63,610 nucleotides of DNA from Lachnospiraceae bacterium NE2001 (GTDB lineage: Bacteria > Bacillota > Clostridia > Lachnospirales > Lachnospiraceae): positions 1 through 63,610 of the forward strand of contig FOEK01000022.1 of assembly GCA_900110635.1 (NCBI GenBank), written 5' to 3'. The notes beneath the pieces are model-generated. The model made no database searches. It was not told where the DNA came from and saw nothing but the letters and a program-made list of their open reading frames with translations. Each line of letters opens with the position of its first letter. The first letter of the stretch is position 1. Position numbers and translations under genes: made by a program. Shown here piece by piece: positions 47,039 to 55,631 of the stretch.

Positions 47039-47626
47039 TTATAGTCCGCGTTCTGCTTTGTAGGCAGCAATGCCGTCCCACTTCTGGTCTTTATCTGAGA
47101 GTGTGAGGTCTGCCTCGGTCATCCCCTCTGGCATTGGCCAGTCAACACCAATTTCTGGATCCTTCCAGAGAAGTCCACCCTCATCGTTTGGGTGATAGAA
47201 ATCGGTACATTTGTAGCAGAATTCAGCATAATCAGAAAGAACGATAAATCCGTGGGCAAAGTTCTTAGGAATCATAAACTGCTTCTTATTCTCGGCTGAG
47301 AGACGTACTCCATACCATTTGCCAAATGTTGCGCTGCCCTCACGAAGATCTACAGCAACATCAAACACCTCACCGCTGATTACACGTACAAGCTTGTCCT
47401 GTGGAAACTCCTTCTGGAAATGAAGTCCTCTAAGGACGCCCTTCTTGGATGCGCTCTGGTTGTCCTGCACAAAGGTGTAGTCCATACCTGCTGCCTTCAT
47501 ATCATTCTCATTATATGTCTCCACAAAGTAGCCTCTGTCATCACCGAATACTGTTGGTGTAATGACCTTCAGGCCCTCAATTACTACTCCATCTACAGTA
47601 CAATCTTCAACTGTTATCTTTCCCAT
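47039..47626 (-). CDS. rfbC: dTDP-4-dehydrorhamnose 3,5-epimerase
   Basis: A 195-residue cupin epimerase, third step of dTDP-L-rhamnose synthesis. Signatures: GVVIEGLKVITPTVFGDDRGYFVETYNE, GVLRGLHFQ, and FAHGFIVLSDYAEFCYKCTDFYHPNDEGG. The length matches the family (about 185-195). rfbA, rfbB and rfbD are not in the window, so they must be elsewhere, or this enzyme may work on the CDP-linked keto-sugar made by the nearby rfbF/G/H genes. The sequence itself favours the dTDP-rhamnose type. Confidence 0.9.
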   Translation of the reverse strand: MGKITVEDCTVDGVVIEGLKVITPTVFGDDRGYFVETYNENDMKAAGMDYTFVQDNQSASKKGVLRGLHFQKEFPQDKLVRVISGEVFDVAVDLREGSATFGKWYGVRLSAENKKQFMIPKNFAHGFIVLSDYAEFCYKCTDFYHPNDEGGLLWKDPEIGVDWPMPEGMTEADLTLSDKDQKWDGIAAYKAERGL

Positions 47627-47657
47627 TTTTCTCTCCTTATTTATTAAATTCTTATTT

Positions 47658-50138
47658 TTACTGGCCTGGACCGGTGCTGTCGTCAGGTACTACCCAGCTT
47701 CCGTCCGGTGCCTGTATAGCTCCTGGTGTATCGCTGGTTACCGACGAACTGGTTCCATTTTCATCAGCAGGACTCACTGTTACATCTCCAGGGCCATTGC
47801 CAGAACTACTGGAGCTAGGTCCCGTAGTGGATGTGCTGCTTCCAGTTGCAGAGGTTCCACCTGGGCCTGTGGAATTATCATCATCCATCGGGTTTGAGGT
47901 TTCATCTATAATTGGACCTGCCAGATCGTCGTCCTTTGTATCATTTGACTCCTCAGTAGTAACCTCTTCGGTTGTTGCCTCAGTTGTCTTCTCCTCGGTA
48001 GTCTGTTCTTCTTCCTCTGATTCCTTGGAATCATCTGAATCAGCATCCTCGGCATTTGTCCCTGCTTCAGCAGCCTTAGCCTGTTCCTCAAGATACTTTA
48101 CTCTATCCTCGTAAGTCTTGCCAGGGAACTCAGTCTCATCCGGGTTAAATGGCGTACAACTGTATCCGTAGTCATTTTCCATATCAGGATCAATTCCCAG
48201 CTTTGCACAGGCCTCTTCATAATAGTCAGATCTAACCCAGATCATTGTTGATGTAGGAATATACTTATAATTATTTATGATAAAATAGTATGCCTCCGGC
48301 GCATAATCTGCCATCTTATGCCCCCAAGACTCATAGCCGATCTGGAACATAATTACTCTGGCTGGATCATTCTTGAAATCCTCTATTTTATGTGAGCCGA
48401 TAGCGTCCCACATCCAAGGACAGCTTACCGTTGGACCAGTAGTTACACGACCCGAAGCCCAAGGCACGGAATTGCAGATGTTGGTCTGCCAGATACGCTC
48501 ATCCTCATCGGTGATGGCCATTACAATATCAGTATCAGTCTGATAGTAATTGCTCTCGCCCGCAACAAAAAGGAAATTCGGTATCATTTGAATATCGGTC
48601 GAGAAGTTTAATACTATGATAAATGACATAAAGGCCAGTGCCGCCTTCGTAAGAACTGGCTTGGCATCAAAGCTCTTCTTGTCTCCAACCATGTATGTGG
48701 TCATAACTATTGCCACAACCATGGACATAATGCCCACAAATGGTGTGCCGTGGAAGTTATAAAATCCTCTTACTCCGCAGAGGAATGTAAACATATATAC
48801 TGCAAATCCAGCAATTTTGCTCTCATCCTTTGCGATACGATATCCCAAATAGATACCGCAGATTACGAGAATTGTTCTTATCATGAATACAATTCCAACC
48901 TGGTCGAAGGCAAAGTCCTGATAATACTTTACAACCTCAGTTATAGGAACCAGGAAGTTGGAGAACGAACTGCCGCCAAGTCCTGCCATATAGTTAGGAT
49001 AATAGAGCACATTTATTGTATATGCACCAAAACCAAAGTCGTGGAAACTCTTTGTACACAGCATGGCGATAACCATAATCACCCAAGGAACTGCAACAAC
49101 ACCCACAAGACGACCATACTTCTTGCCAATCATGATCCACCAGTCCTTCATAGGTGTTCCTTCCTCGAGACCCCATTTAATCTCAAGTGCAACAACACCA
49201 AGGAACATAAAGAACAACGGATACACAGATAAGAAAGCAGTGCCAAATGTAAAGAGCACAGCGATACTCATTCGAATACAACTGCCCAGACTGAGGTCAC
49301 GCTTCTTCAGGAACATCAGAAACTCTAAAAGGAATATCTGGAAACCAATCACCTGAAGATGTTCTGACAGAATCTGTGTTGCAAAATCAATGTGCTGAAT
49401 TACGGCCAGATAAATAAAAGGATGAATTACAAGAGCCCATTTATTTACATATTTTTTATAAATAAAGATAAAGCTTGTCCAGAAACCTGCAAACAGAATA
49501 TAGAAATAAACTCTCTGGAGAAATGCCGAATGTGCACCCAGGATAAAGAATATCCAGCTTATTATATAAGTCCAAGGCATGTGCTGGGATGCGATATCAC
49601 GATAAAGAATCTTGCCCTTAAACATCTCATATGCAACGGTATAGATGTCCAGTTCATCAGGATCGAACCACACCTCGTATACATATTTCATCTGAACCAG
49701 TACGTAGATTAAGAAGATAGCAATTCCACAAATAATGGTCTTATACTTCCATATAAACTGGATAAATGCAGGATACTCGCTGATAGGTTTCTTAGAGGCT
49801 GATGCCTTAGAACTTGAAGTCGACTTAACTACATTAGTTGTCTTGGTACCCGAATTATCACCGGAAGCAGCCTTCCTTGCTTCAGCCGCTTTCTTAGCCT
49901 TGGCTGCCGCAAGCCTTGCCTCCTCAGCCTGTCTTGCTTCCTCAGCTTTTTTCGCTGCTGCAGCCTTTGCCTCCTCAGGCACATCATCCATAACGATTTC
50001 CTCAACATCAGATGCTTCATTTGCTGTCTTGCTAAGGACATCTGTTGTTTGATCGGCTTTTGCGTCTTTCAGATTATCTGTTTCCTCATCTGATTCTTTC
50101 AGGCGTGATAATCTGTTCTTCACTGTTTCTTCGCTCAT
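47658..50138 (-). CDS. Large polytopic GT-C-like protein with low-complexity ends
   Basis: The 826-residue protein has an N-terminal cytoplasmic region (1-115) with an Ala/Lys/Glu-rich helix (about 55-92), a polytopic part (about 130-540) and a C-terminal region. The first loop reads WFDPDELDIYTVAYEMFKG..RDIASQHMPW, with paired acidic residues as in GT-C/GT39-like enzymes. The C-terminal 150 residues are disordered-looking: Glu/Thr tracts, then Ser/Thr/Gly/Pro (about 680-826). Such ends suggest a flexible wall-spanning or glycosylated stalk. No close family name is recognised. It lies beside another large GT-C-like gene. Confidence 0.65.
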   Translation of the reverse strand: MSEETVKNRLSRLKESDEETDNLKDAKADQTTDVLSKTANEASDVEEIVMDDVPEEAKAAAAKKAEEARQAEEARLAAAKAKKAAEARKAASGDNSGTKTTNVVKSTSSSKASASKKPISEYPAFIQFIWKYKTIICGIAIFLIYVLVQMKYVYEVWFDPDELDIYTVAYEMFKGKILYRDIASQHMPWTYIISWIFFILGAHSAFLQRVYFYILFAGFWTSFIFIYKKYVNKWALVIHPFIYLAVIQHIDFATQILSEHLQVIGFQIFLLEFLMFLKKRDLSLGSCIRMSIAVLFTFGTAFLSVYPLFFMFLGVVALEIKWGLEEGTPMKDWWIMIGKKYGRLVGVVAVPWVIMVIAMLCTKSFHDFGFGAYTINVLYYPNYMAGLGGSSFSNFLVPITEVVKYYQDFAFDQVGIVFMIRTILVICGIYLGYRIAKDESKIAGFAVYMFTFLCGVRGFYNFHGTPFVGIMSMVVAIVMTTYMVGDKKSFDAKPVLTKAALAFMSFIIVLNFSTDIQMIPNFLFVAGESNYYQTDTDIVMAITDEDERIWQTNICNSVPWASGRVTTGPTVSCPWMWDAIGSHKIEDFKNDPARVIMFQIGYESWGHKMADYAPEAYYFIINNYKYIPTSTMIWVRSDYYEEACAKLGIDPDMENDYGYSCTPFNPDETEFPGKTYEDRVKYLEEQAKAAEAGTNAEDADSDDSKESEEEEQTTEEKTTEATTEEVTTEESNDTKDDDLAGPIIDETSNPMDDDNSTGPGGTSATGSSTSTTGPSSSSSGNGPGDVTVSPADENGTSSSVTSDTPGAIQAPDGSWVVPDDSTGPGQ

Positions 50139-50154
50139 TTTTTCCTCACTACAT

Positions 50155-50237
50155 AAGACAGGGGACGGTTCTCTGTCTTCGTTTTTTTATATCTATATGT
50201 TATTAATTATCCAAGACAGAGAACCGTCCCCTGTCTT
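50155..50237. repeat. Inverted pair of GGGGACGG repeats
   Basis: Two full 25-nt copies (50155-50179 and 50213-50237) face each other across a 33-nt AT-rich spacer, so the pair can form one long hairpin or two short ones. The TAA stop of the 1095-residue gene is made by the last bases of the second copy. This paired layout is that of bipartite REP elements. Confidence 0.85.
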
Positions 50238-53200
50238 AGTCAGCCATACCCGCTATGATTGCCATAGCCATCTCATATTCTTCAGGAGTTGCGCCTAATA
50301 CGTTCTCGGCGAATTCCTCTTTGGTCATGCTTATCTCTTCCAGATAATGATAGTAGTAATTCTGTACATCCAGAAGTGTTGCAGAGTTTACCTTCAACTG
50401 ACTTGCTGTGGCACTTGTCACTATACCGTAAGCATTTCCACCACTTGCAGAAGTAGTTACAGTACTGTTACTCTCATAGGATCCGGCTGATATATCACTC
50501 AGCTTTTCAGCATTTTCCTGAATATATGCACTCAGCTTCTGCTTTTCCAGCTCGCGACTAAAATTCTCAGTCACCTCTGCCACTGTATCGTCATATACCT
50601 GCTGTCTGGTCTCATCATCAATCACATATTCAAGGCTGCAGGCTATATAAAGAGGCTGAAGCTTAACTGTAACAGTCTGACCAGAATATATTTCAAGCTC
50701 AGGATAGCCATCAGGAACCGTTATCTCTATCTCACGGACCTCACCAGACTGCATTTCCAGAAGTGCCTCATCAACCTCAGGAAGCAGTTCGCCAACTCCC
50801 ACCTTTACGACAAACTCCTCTTCATCGTGCATGGTTCTGATCTGCTTTCCATTTGAATCATACAACTCTACAACCAGATGAACGCTGTCGAATGGTTCTA
50901 TATCAATACGTCCTTCCTCATTAATCTCTGAAACTCTGAGGAAATCTGCCATACGATAGTTATACAGCTTCTCGATTCGCGAGTTCAGCTCCGCCTCAGC
51001 TGTGGCATCATCTATCATAGTTGTCACCGTACTGCTGGCAGAACTAACCTGTGACTTAGCCTTATCGGAATCCTCGCTGGCATCTGTAGTACCTGCAGCT
51101 GCATCCTCAATCTCCTCGTCATTTGCCGTGAGCGATTTCATTTCACTGATCACGGTACCCATATCGAGTCCTTCAATGTAACCGTCACGCTGTACCATAG
51201 GATAGTAGTTGATAGTACCGCGGTAAGCCGATGCTTCCTGCTCCTCACCAAGATAGTAGTACTCGCTGATTGAAGCAAGATGCCGCTCCTCGCTGACACC
51301 CAGCTCCTCAAAATATGGAACAAAACACATATAAGCACGTGTTGTCATATACTGCTTGTTAAGACGCTTTGAGTAAGGAAGATAATCGTACGGGAACCAT
51401 GTGTTCGTCGCAGAAACCGCACAAATATTCATTTCCTCCCAGCCCGTCATATTATAGTCAAAATAGTCACGTTTCTTCTTCTCGTCGAACCAGCCAACGC
51501 GGAAATAAGCACCATTTCCATCAAACTGCACGCCTGACTCAACACCGGTTTCCTTAACAGGGAAATAAAGTGCTGTGTCGCCATTATAATCTATATCATC
51601 CAGAAGCTTATCAAATGCCTTATCCAGCCAGGCGTACTGGTAATTTGTAACCAGTCCATCACCAAAGTAGGCAATCTGTTCACTCTCAAAATTCATGGTC
51701 TTATCACCGATTGGAACCTGTTTGTAAAAACCCTTTGTCACAGGATCTATGGTGACAAAACTCTCAATAGCCAGCAGCACTGCCAGGATACCGCCAAAGA
51801 AAACATAGGACGAACGGCTCACGATATCGACGCCCATTACTATAGCTGTGATAAATGCCAGACCAACCGCAAAGAAGGTGTTGTACCTCTCCAGCGGAGA
51901 AACGTGGAAGAACAGACCAAAGGCCATAAAGAAGGTTAGTGCACCGCATATTCCTCCAAACACAAGCCATCCAGAACCCTTCAGGTTTTTCCATTTTCGT
52001 TCTATGATAATATTCTTAAATGCTACTAGAAAATATACGAATATGAGCCAGGCAAAGTTGCTACCCAGATACTGTTTGATCTTAAGATAAATATATGGCT
52101 TCTCAATGCTGAGAGTTACCGGAGCTGCTCCAGATGCCGATACCTTATCAGCCCAGTTAGCCCCCTTCAGTATCATAGCAACCACAAAGATAATACCAAC
52201 AGTAAGCGCAACCCAGAAATCTGAGGTATGAAGAGACAGTCTGATACGAGAACCAAAGGATACCCTGCTCTTTTTCATAGCACCATCCGCTGTCATATCC
52301 TGAGCTATCTCATCCACAGCAGCCTGAGCAGAAGTTCCTTCCTGGTTTTTTCTGATTCTTGCCTGTTCAAAGGCCTTTTCAGCCGCTTCTTCCCTTGCCT
52401 TAAGCTGTTCCGTGCCCTCATCAAGTATATCGAAATCCAGCATAGGGTCTCTGTATTTCTTATCAGCAAAGGTCTTAAGCTCTCTTGCTCTTGTGAGATT
52501 AACAAAGATAAATCTGCATAAAATCCTGATTCCGTAATATCCCAGCACAACCAGCGCAGCATTTTCCTTGGTAAAGCACATCATCACAAGGCAGAATACC
52601 TCCAGAATATGCCACTCTCTTGCCTGGAAATAAAGAGCAAAGATAAAGAACAGAACCAGATAATAGTCAGGTGTACAATAGGTTGTAAGTCCAAGGAATA
52701 TAGGAACATTTCCTATAACCATTGCTGCAACAGCAGATTTTGAACGAGTAAAATCAAACTCGATTCTAAAGATTCTGTACAGCGCCATAACAGCCAGCAC
52801 TGAAAAAAGTATTTGCCACAGTGTTATACCAATAACGCTTCTCGGGCTGAGAAACAGCGGAATTGCTATAAAGCTGGTGAAACCATAATTCAGGTGATAT
52901 GCTACCGCGAAGTTATACAAAAAATTAGGAAGTGTAAAGGTGTAGTCCTGCACTGAGGTTCCCACAGTATAGAAATACTCACCTGCATCCCATCTTTGAA
53001 ATGTACCAAGCATCGGCAGTCTTATAAGCAGACTCACTATCGTTAGCGTTGTGTACACAACCCAGTTCTTGGTCTTATTTCTCTTCTTCTGGAGCTTTTC
53101 TGCCTGACGGCGGTGTTTCTCCTGCTCTCTTTCAAAATTAAACTTTTCTTCTTTTTCCTGCTCCTCTACCAGATCCTGACCAGAGACAATCTTCTCAAGC

Positions 53201-53523
53201 TCTTCCTCATCAAGTTCGTCATCGTCTATATATTCATCTTCTTCATCATCATTTTCAGACTTATTCTTTACAATAGACATATTCTTTGAATCAGCTAATT
53301 GCTTGGAATGTCTCTTCATCAGCCACGTACAGATGGTAGCAATGAAAAGCCCCACCCATATCATAAGAGATATCAGTGGGAAAGCCATATCGACCAGTTT
53401 TTCTGGCTTATGCATATTAGCATTTCCTATAATAGCTGCCAGATGAAATACTACTGGGTATGCTGCAACGAACATCAGCTGAGCGACCACGCTATGAATT
53501 TTTTCAATTCTGCTTTTCTTCAT
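50236..53523 (-). CDS. Large GT-C-like membrane protein with a trigger-factor/FKBP-like C-terminal domain
   Basis: The 1095-residue protein has two helices at the N-terminus, an acidic then charged coiled region (about 80-150), and about ten further helices (150-600) with the loop RWDAGEYFYTVG, a GT-C-like acidic first loop. A long outside domain follows. Near residues 870-960 is a clear FKBP/trigger-factor PPIase-like segment: VGELLPEVDEALLEMQSGEVREIEITVPDGYPELEIYSGQTVTVKLQPLYI (motif order G-E-L-x-P-x-x-D-E-A-L, M-x-x-G-E, V-P-D-x-Y, G-x-x-V). Then comes a helical part resembling trigger factor's C-domain (DDETRQQVYDDTVAEVTENFSRELEKQKL). The fusion of a glycosyltransferase-like membrane protein to a folding-factor domain is unusual. 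Confidence 0.75.
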   Translation of the reverse strand: MKKSRIEKIHSVVAQLMFVAAYPVVFHLAAIIGNANMHKPEKLVDMAFPLISLMIWVGLFIATICTWLMKRHSKQLADSKNMSIVKNKSENDDEEDEYIDDDELDEEELEKIVSGQDLVEEQEKEEKFNFEREQEKHRRQAEKLQKKRNKTKNWVVYTTLTIVSLLIRLPMLGTFQRWDAGEYFYTVGTSVQDYTFTLPNFLYNFAVAYHLNYGFTSFIAIPLFLSPRSVIGITLWQILFSVLAVMALYRIFRIEFDFTRSKSAVAAMVIGNVPIFLGLTTYCTPDYYLVLFFIFALYFQAREWHILEVFCLVMMCFTKENAALVVLGYYGIRILCRFIFVNLTRARELKTFADKKYRDPMLDFDILDEGTEQLKAREEAAEKAFEQARIRKNQEGTSAQAAVDEIAQDMTADGAMKKSRVSFGSRIRLSLHTSDFWVALTVGIIFVVAMILKGANWADKVSASGAAPVTLSIEKPYIYLKIKQYLGSNFAWLIFVYFLVAFKNIIIERKWKNLKGSGWLVFGGICGALTFFMAFGLFFHVSPLERYNTFFAVGLAFITAIVMGVDIVSRSSYVFFGGILAVLLAIESFVTIDPVTKGFYKQVPIGDKTMNFESEQIAYFGDGLVTNYQYAWLDKAFDKLLDDIDYNGDTALYFPVKETGVESGVQFDGNGAYFRVGWFDEKKKRDYFDYNMTGWEEMNICAVSATNTWFPYDYLPYSKRLNKQYMTTRAYMCFVPYFEELGVSEERHLASISEYYYLGEEQEASAYRGTINYYPMVQRDGYIEGLDMGTVISEMKSLTANDEEIEDAAAGTTDASEDSDKAKSQVSSASSTVTTMIDDATAEAELNSRIEKLYNYRMADFLRVSEINEEGRIDIEPFDSVHLVVELYDSNGKQIRTMHDEEEFVVKVGVGELLPEVDEALLEMQSGEVREIEITVPDGYPELEIYSGQTVTVKLQPLYIACSLEYVIDDETRQQVYDDTVAEVTENFSRELEKQKLSAYIQENAEKLSDISAGSYESNSTVTTSASGGNAYGIVTSATASQLKVNSATLLDVQNYYYHYLEEISMTKEEFAENVLGATPEEYEMAMAIIAGMAD

Positions 53524-53547
53524 ATCAAATCGTTTAAAATCACCAAT

Positions 53548-54531
53548 CTATTTATCGAGGTTAATCCGGTTAGTCCTTGTGGTATCATCATCATTACCAA
53601 AATTGATCCGCTCCTCTTCAACTACCAGAGGCCTGTTCATTATCCTCTTATTCATGCTCATTATGTATTCACCCATAAAGCCGATGGAAAAGAGCTGCAC
53701 CGCGCCCATAAACGACATAATGATAATAAGCGGCGCCATACCAGCCTCAAAACCATACCAGTTAGTTAGCTTCAAGACCAGATACACGATACCTACAACG
53801 ATACTTGCAAAACCGATAAATGCACCAAGAAATGTGCATAATCTAAGACCAATCTTGGTATATGACGTAATAGAAAGCATTGCAGCATCATACAATGTAT
53901 AAAAGTTGTTATGAGTCTTTCCAGCCCTTCTTTTTGGCTGTTCATACTCAATCTCCTTACGCTGAAATCCCAGCTCTGCTACAATTCCACGAAGAAACGG
54001 AGTCGGATCATTTAGATTACGAAGAACCTCTATGAACTCTCTGTCATAAAGTCCTGAACCAGTAAAATGTTGAATCTGCTCAACATCTGAGAACTTCTTT
54101 ACAAAGCTGTAGTACATAGAACGAAGTGCGTACATCAGCTTGTTCTCCTTGCTGGCAGTCTTAATTCCGATAACTATCTTGTAGCCCTCCTCCCAGGCAG
54201 CAAGATACTTCGGTATCATTTCAACGGGATCCTGAAAATCACATACCATGGAGATTACACAGTCACCGCTTGTCTGGAGCATTCCATGATAAGGAGAATT
54301 AAACTGACCAAAATTCTTTGCGTTAAATATAGCCTTAACATGCTTATTTCTCGAGCATATCTCCCTGAGGAGTGGACGGGTGTTATCCGACGAATCATTG
54401 TCAATAAAGAGAAGCTCGTAGTCATACTGGGGAAGGTTCTTCTCGAACATCTCCTTTATGGCGTTGGACATGGGCACCACATTTTCCTCTTCGTTATAGC
54501 AAGGTATTAATACACTAACTTTCTTTTTCAT
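53548..54531 (-). CDS. GtrB-like polyprenyl-phosphate glycosyltransferase
   Basis: A 327-residue GT2 enzyme: VSVLIPCYNEEENVVPMSNAI, LLFIDNDSSDNT, the metal site VCDFQDPVEMIP near residue 100, and two C-terminal helices (about 235-258 and 270-292). The length and layout match GtrB/bactoprenol glucosyltransferases and PglF-like enzymes. It probably makes undecaprenyl-phosphate-glucose (or similar) for the GT-C-like neighbours. I start it at 54531, where GGAG stands six bases upstream, instead of the ATG at 54561. GtrA is far away (5558). Confidence 0.87.
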   Translation of the reverse strand: MKKKVSVLIPCYNEEENVVPMSNAIKEMFEKNLPQYDYELLFIDNDSSDNTRPLLREICSRNKHVKAIFNAKNFGQFNSPYHGMLQTSGDCVISMVCDFQDPVEMIPKYLAAWEEGYKIVIGIKTASKENKLMYALRSMYYSFVKKFSDVEQIQHFTGSGLYDREFIEVLRNLNDPTPFLRGIVAELGFQRKEIEYEQPKRRAGKTHNNFYTLYDAAMLSITSYTKIGLRLCTFLGAFIGFASIVVGIVYLVLKLTNWYGFEAGMAPLIIIMSFMGAVQLFSIGFMGEYIMSMNKRIMNRPLVVEEERINFGNDDDTTRTNRINLDK

Positions 54532-54580
54532 ATCATTCTCCATATTACAGGAATATATCATAGAGACTTAACATCCCTAT

Positions 54581-55552
54581 TTATTTATGGGTGCGAGCCC
54601 ATTCGATAGTACGACGGATACCATCCTCAAAGGTTGTTTCCGGCTTGTAGCCAGTATCTGCCACAAGCTCCGTTGTATCTGCCACAAGATACATTACCTG
54701 GTCAGGATTGTAATCTCTCTCACCAATTCCAACATCCAGACTAGGATCGATGGCGTCTCTTATAGCAAATATATAATCCTTAAGAAGTCTCTTCTCACCA
54801 GAACCTACGGTGTAAACCTTCTGGTCAATACCCTTCTCAACAATCTCCACAAATGCCTTGGCAGTATCCTCAGCATAGATATAATCCCACACCTGCTCAG
54901 CCGGGGTGAACTGCATCCTCTCGCCGCGAAGCATAGCACGGATTGCGGACATTACCATAGTATAATCATTGTCGCCCTCTCCATAGCAGCTTAGGATTCT
55001 GGCCCAGTTGAACTTCATTCCAAGATGTCTGCACTCGAGACCAGCAAGCCTGCAGGCAGCCAGCTTCGCAATACCATATCCCGTGATAGGATCCTTTGGA
55101 AGCTCGTCCGACAGACTACCTGTCACTATTCCAAACTCAGCCTGTGAGCCCGCTCCAATAAAGGATTTACATCCTGCCTCATAGGCAAGATGTACAGCGT
55201 CAAGTGTTGCCTTTATATTCTCAGCCTGCTTCGAAGCCTCATTTCTACCAGTACCAAATGTATAACCCCATCCAAAGTGGAAGAATGCGTCGTGCTCCCA
55301 TCCCAGTTTGTCTCTAAGACTTGGAAGCTCGTAGAGATTACACTCTACGATTCGCATTTTACCAACCTCCAAGGTCTTATCATCACCCAGGAGCACCTGA
55401 GCGCCGGCCTCTTCCTCGGCCCACTCCAGATTCCTCAGTTTTTCCGACATAGGACGGACAATAGCAGTTACATTTATTCCTCTCTGGAGCAGTTCCTTCG
55501 CAACATGGGAACCAATCATTCCACTTGCCCCAGTAATTATTGCATCTCTCAT
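54581..55552 (-). CDS. NAD(P)-dependent 4-reductase of the CDP-3,6-dideoxyhexose pathway (RfbJ-like)
   Basis: A 323-residue extended SDR: IITGASGMIGSHVAKELLQRG binds the cofactor, GYGIAKLAACRL holds the Tyr-x3-Lys and YAEDTAKAFVEIVEKG is the C-terminal side. It lies directly after rfbH, rfbG and rfbF, which make CDP-4-keto-3,6-dideoxy-D-glucose; a reductase such as RfbJ (abequose) or RfbS (paratose) would complete the sugar. Which stereoisomer is made cannot be read. It is one gene away from the GtrB-like gene. Confidence 0.75.
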   Translation of the reverse strand: MRDAIITGASGMIGSHVAKELLQRGINVTAIVRPMSEKLRNLEWAEEEAGAQVLLGDDKTLEVGKMRIVECNLYELPSLRDKLGWEHDAFFHFGWGYTFGTGRNEASKQAENIKATLDAVHLAYEAGCKSFIGAGSQAEFGIVTGSLSDELPKDPITGYGIAKLAACRLAGLECRHLGMKFNWARILSCYGEGDNDYTMVMSAIRAMLRGERMQFTPAEQVWDYIYAEDTAKAFVEIVEKGIDQKVYTVGSGEKRLLKDYIFAIRDAIDPSLDVGIGERDYNPDQVMYLVADTTELVADTGYKPETTFEDGIRRTIEWARTHK

Positions 55553-55570
55553 ATCTTTCCTCTCAAAGTT

Positions 55571-55627
55571 AAGGACAGGGGACGGTTCTCTGTCTTATTT
55601 TCAAGACAGAGAACCGTCCCCTGTCTT
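55571..55627. repeat. Inverted pair of GGGGACGG repeats
   Basis: Two copies (55571-55596 and 55603-55627) face each other with a 6-nt gap, making a near-perfect hairpin of about 57 nt between the RfbJ-like gene and rfbH. The copies differ at the outer edge (AGGACAG instead of AAGACAG). In the minus-strand transcript this is a strong stem inside the operon. Confidence 0.85.
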
Positions 55628-55631
55628 GTTA

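Noticed and set aside
47674-48114. Plus-strand Ser/Val-rich ORF of 146 codons
   Set aside because: A mirror of the Ser/Thr/Glu-rich tail of the minus-strand protein.
48750-49232. Plus-strand ORF of 160 codons
   Set aside because: Opposite the 826-residue membrane protein; no ribosome site or motif.
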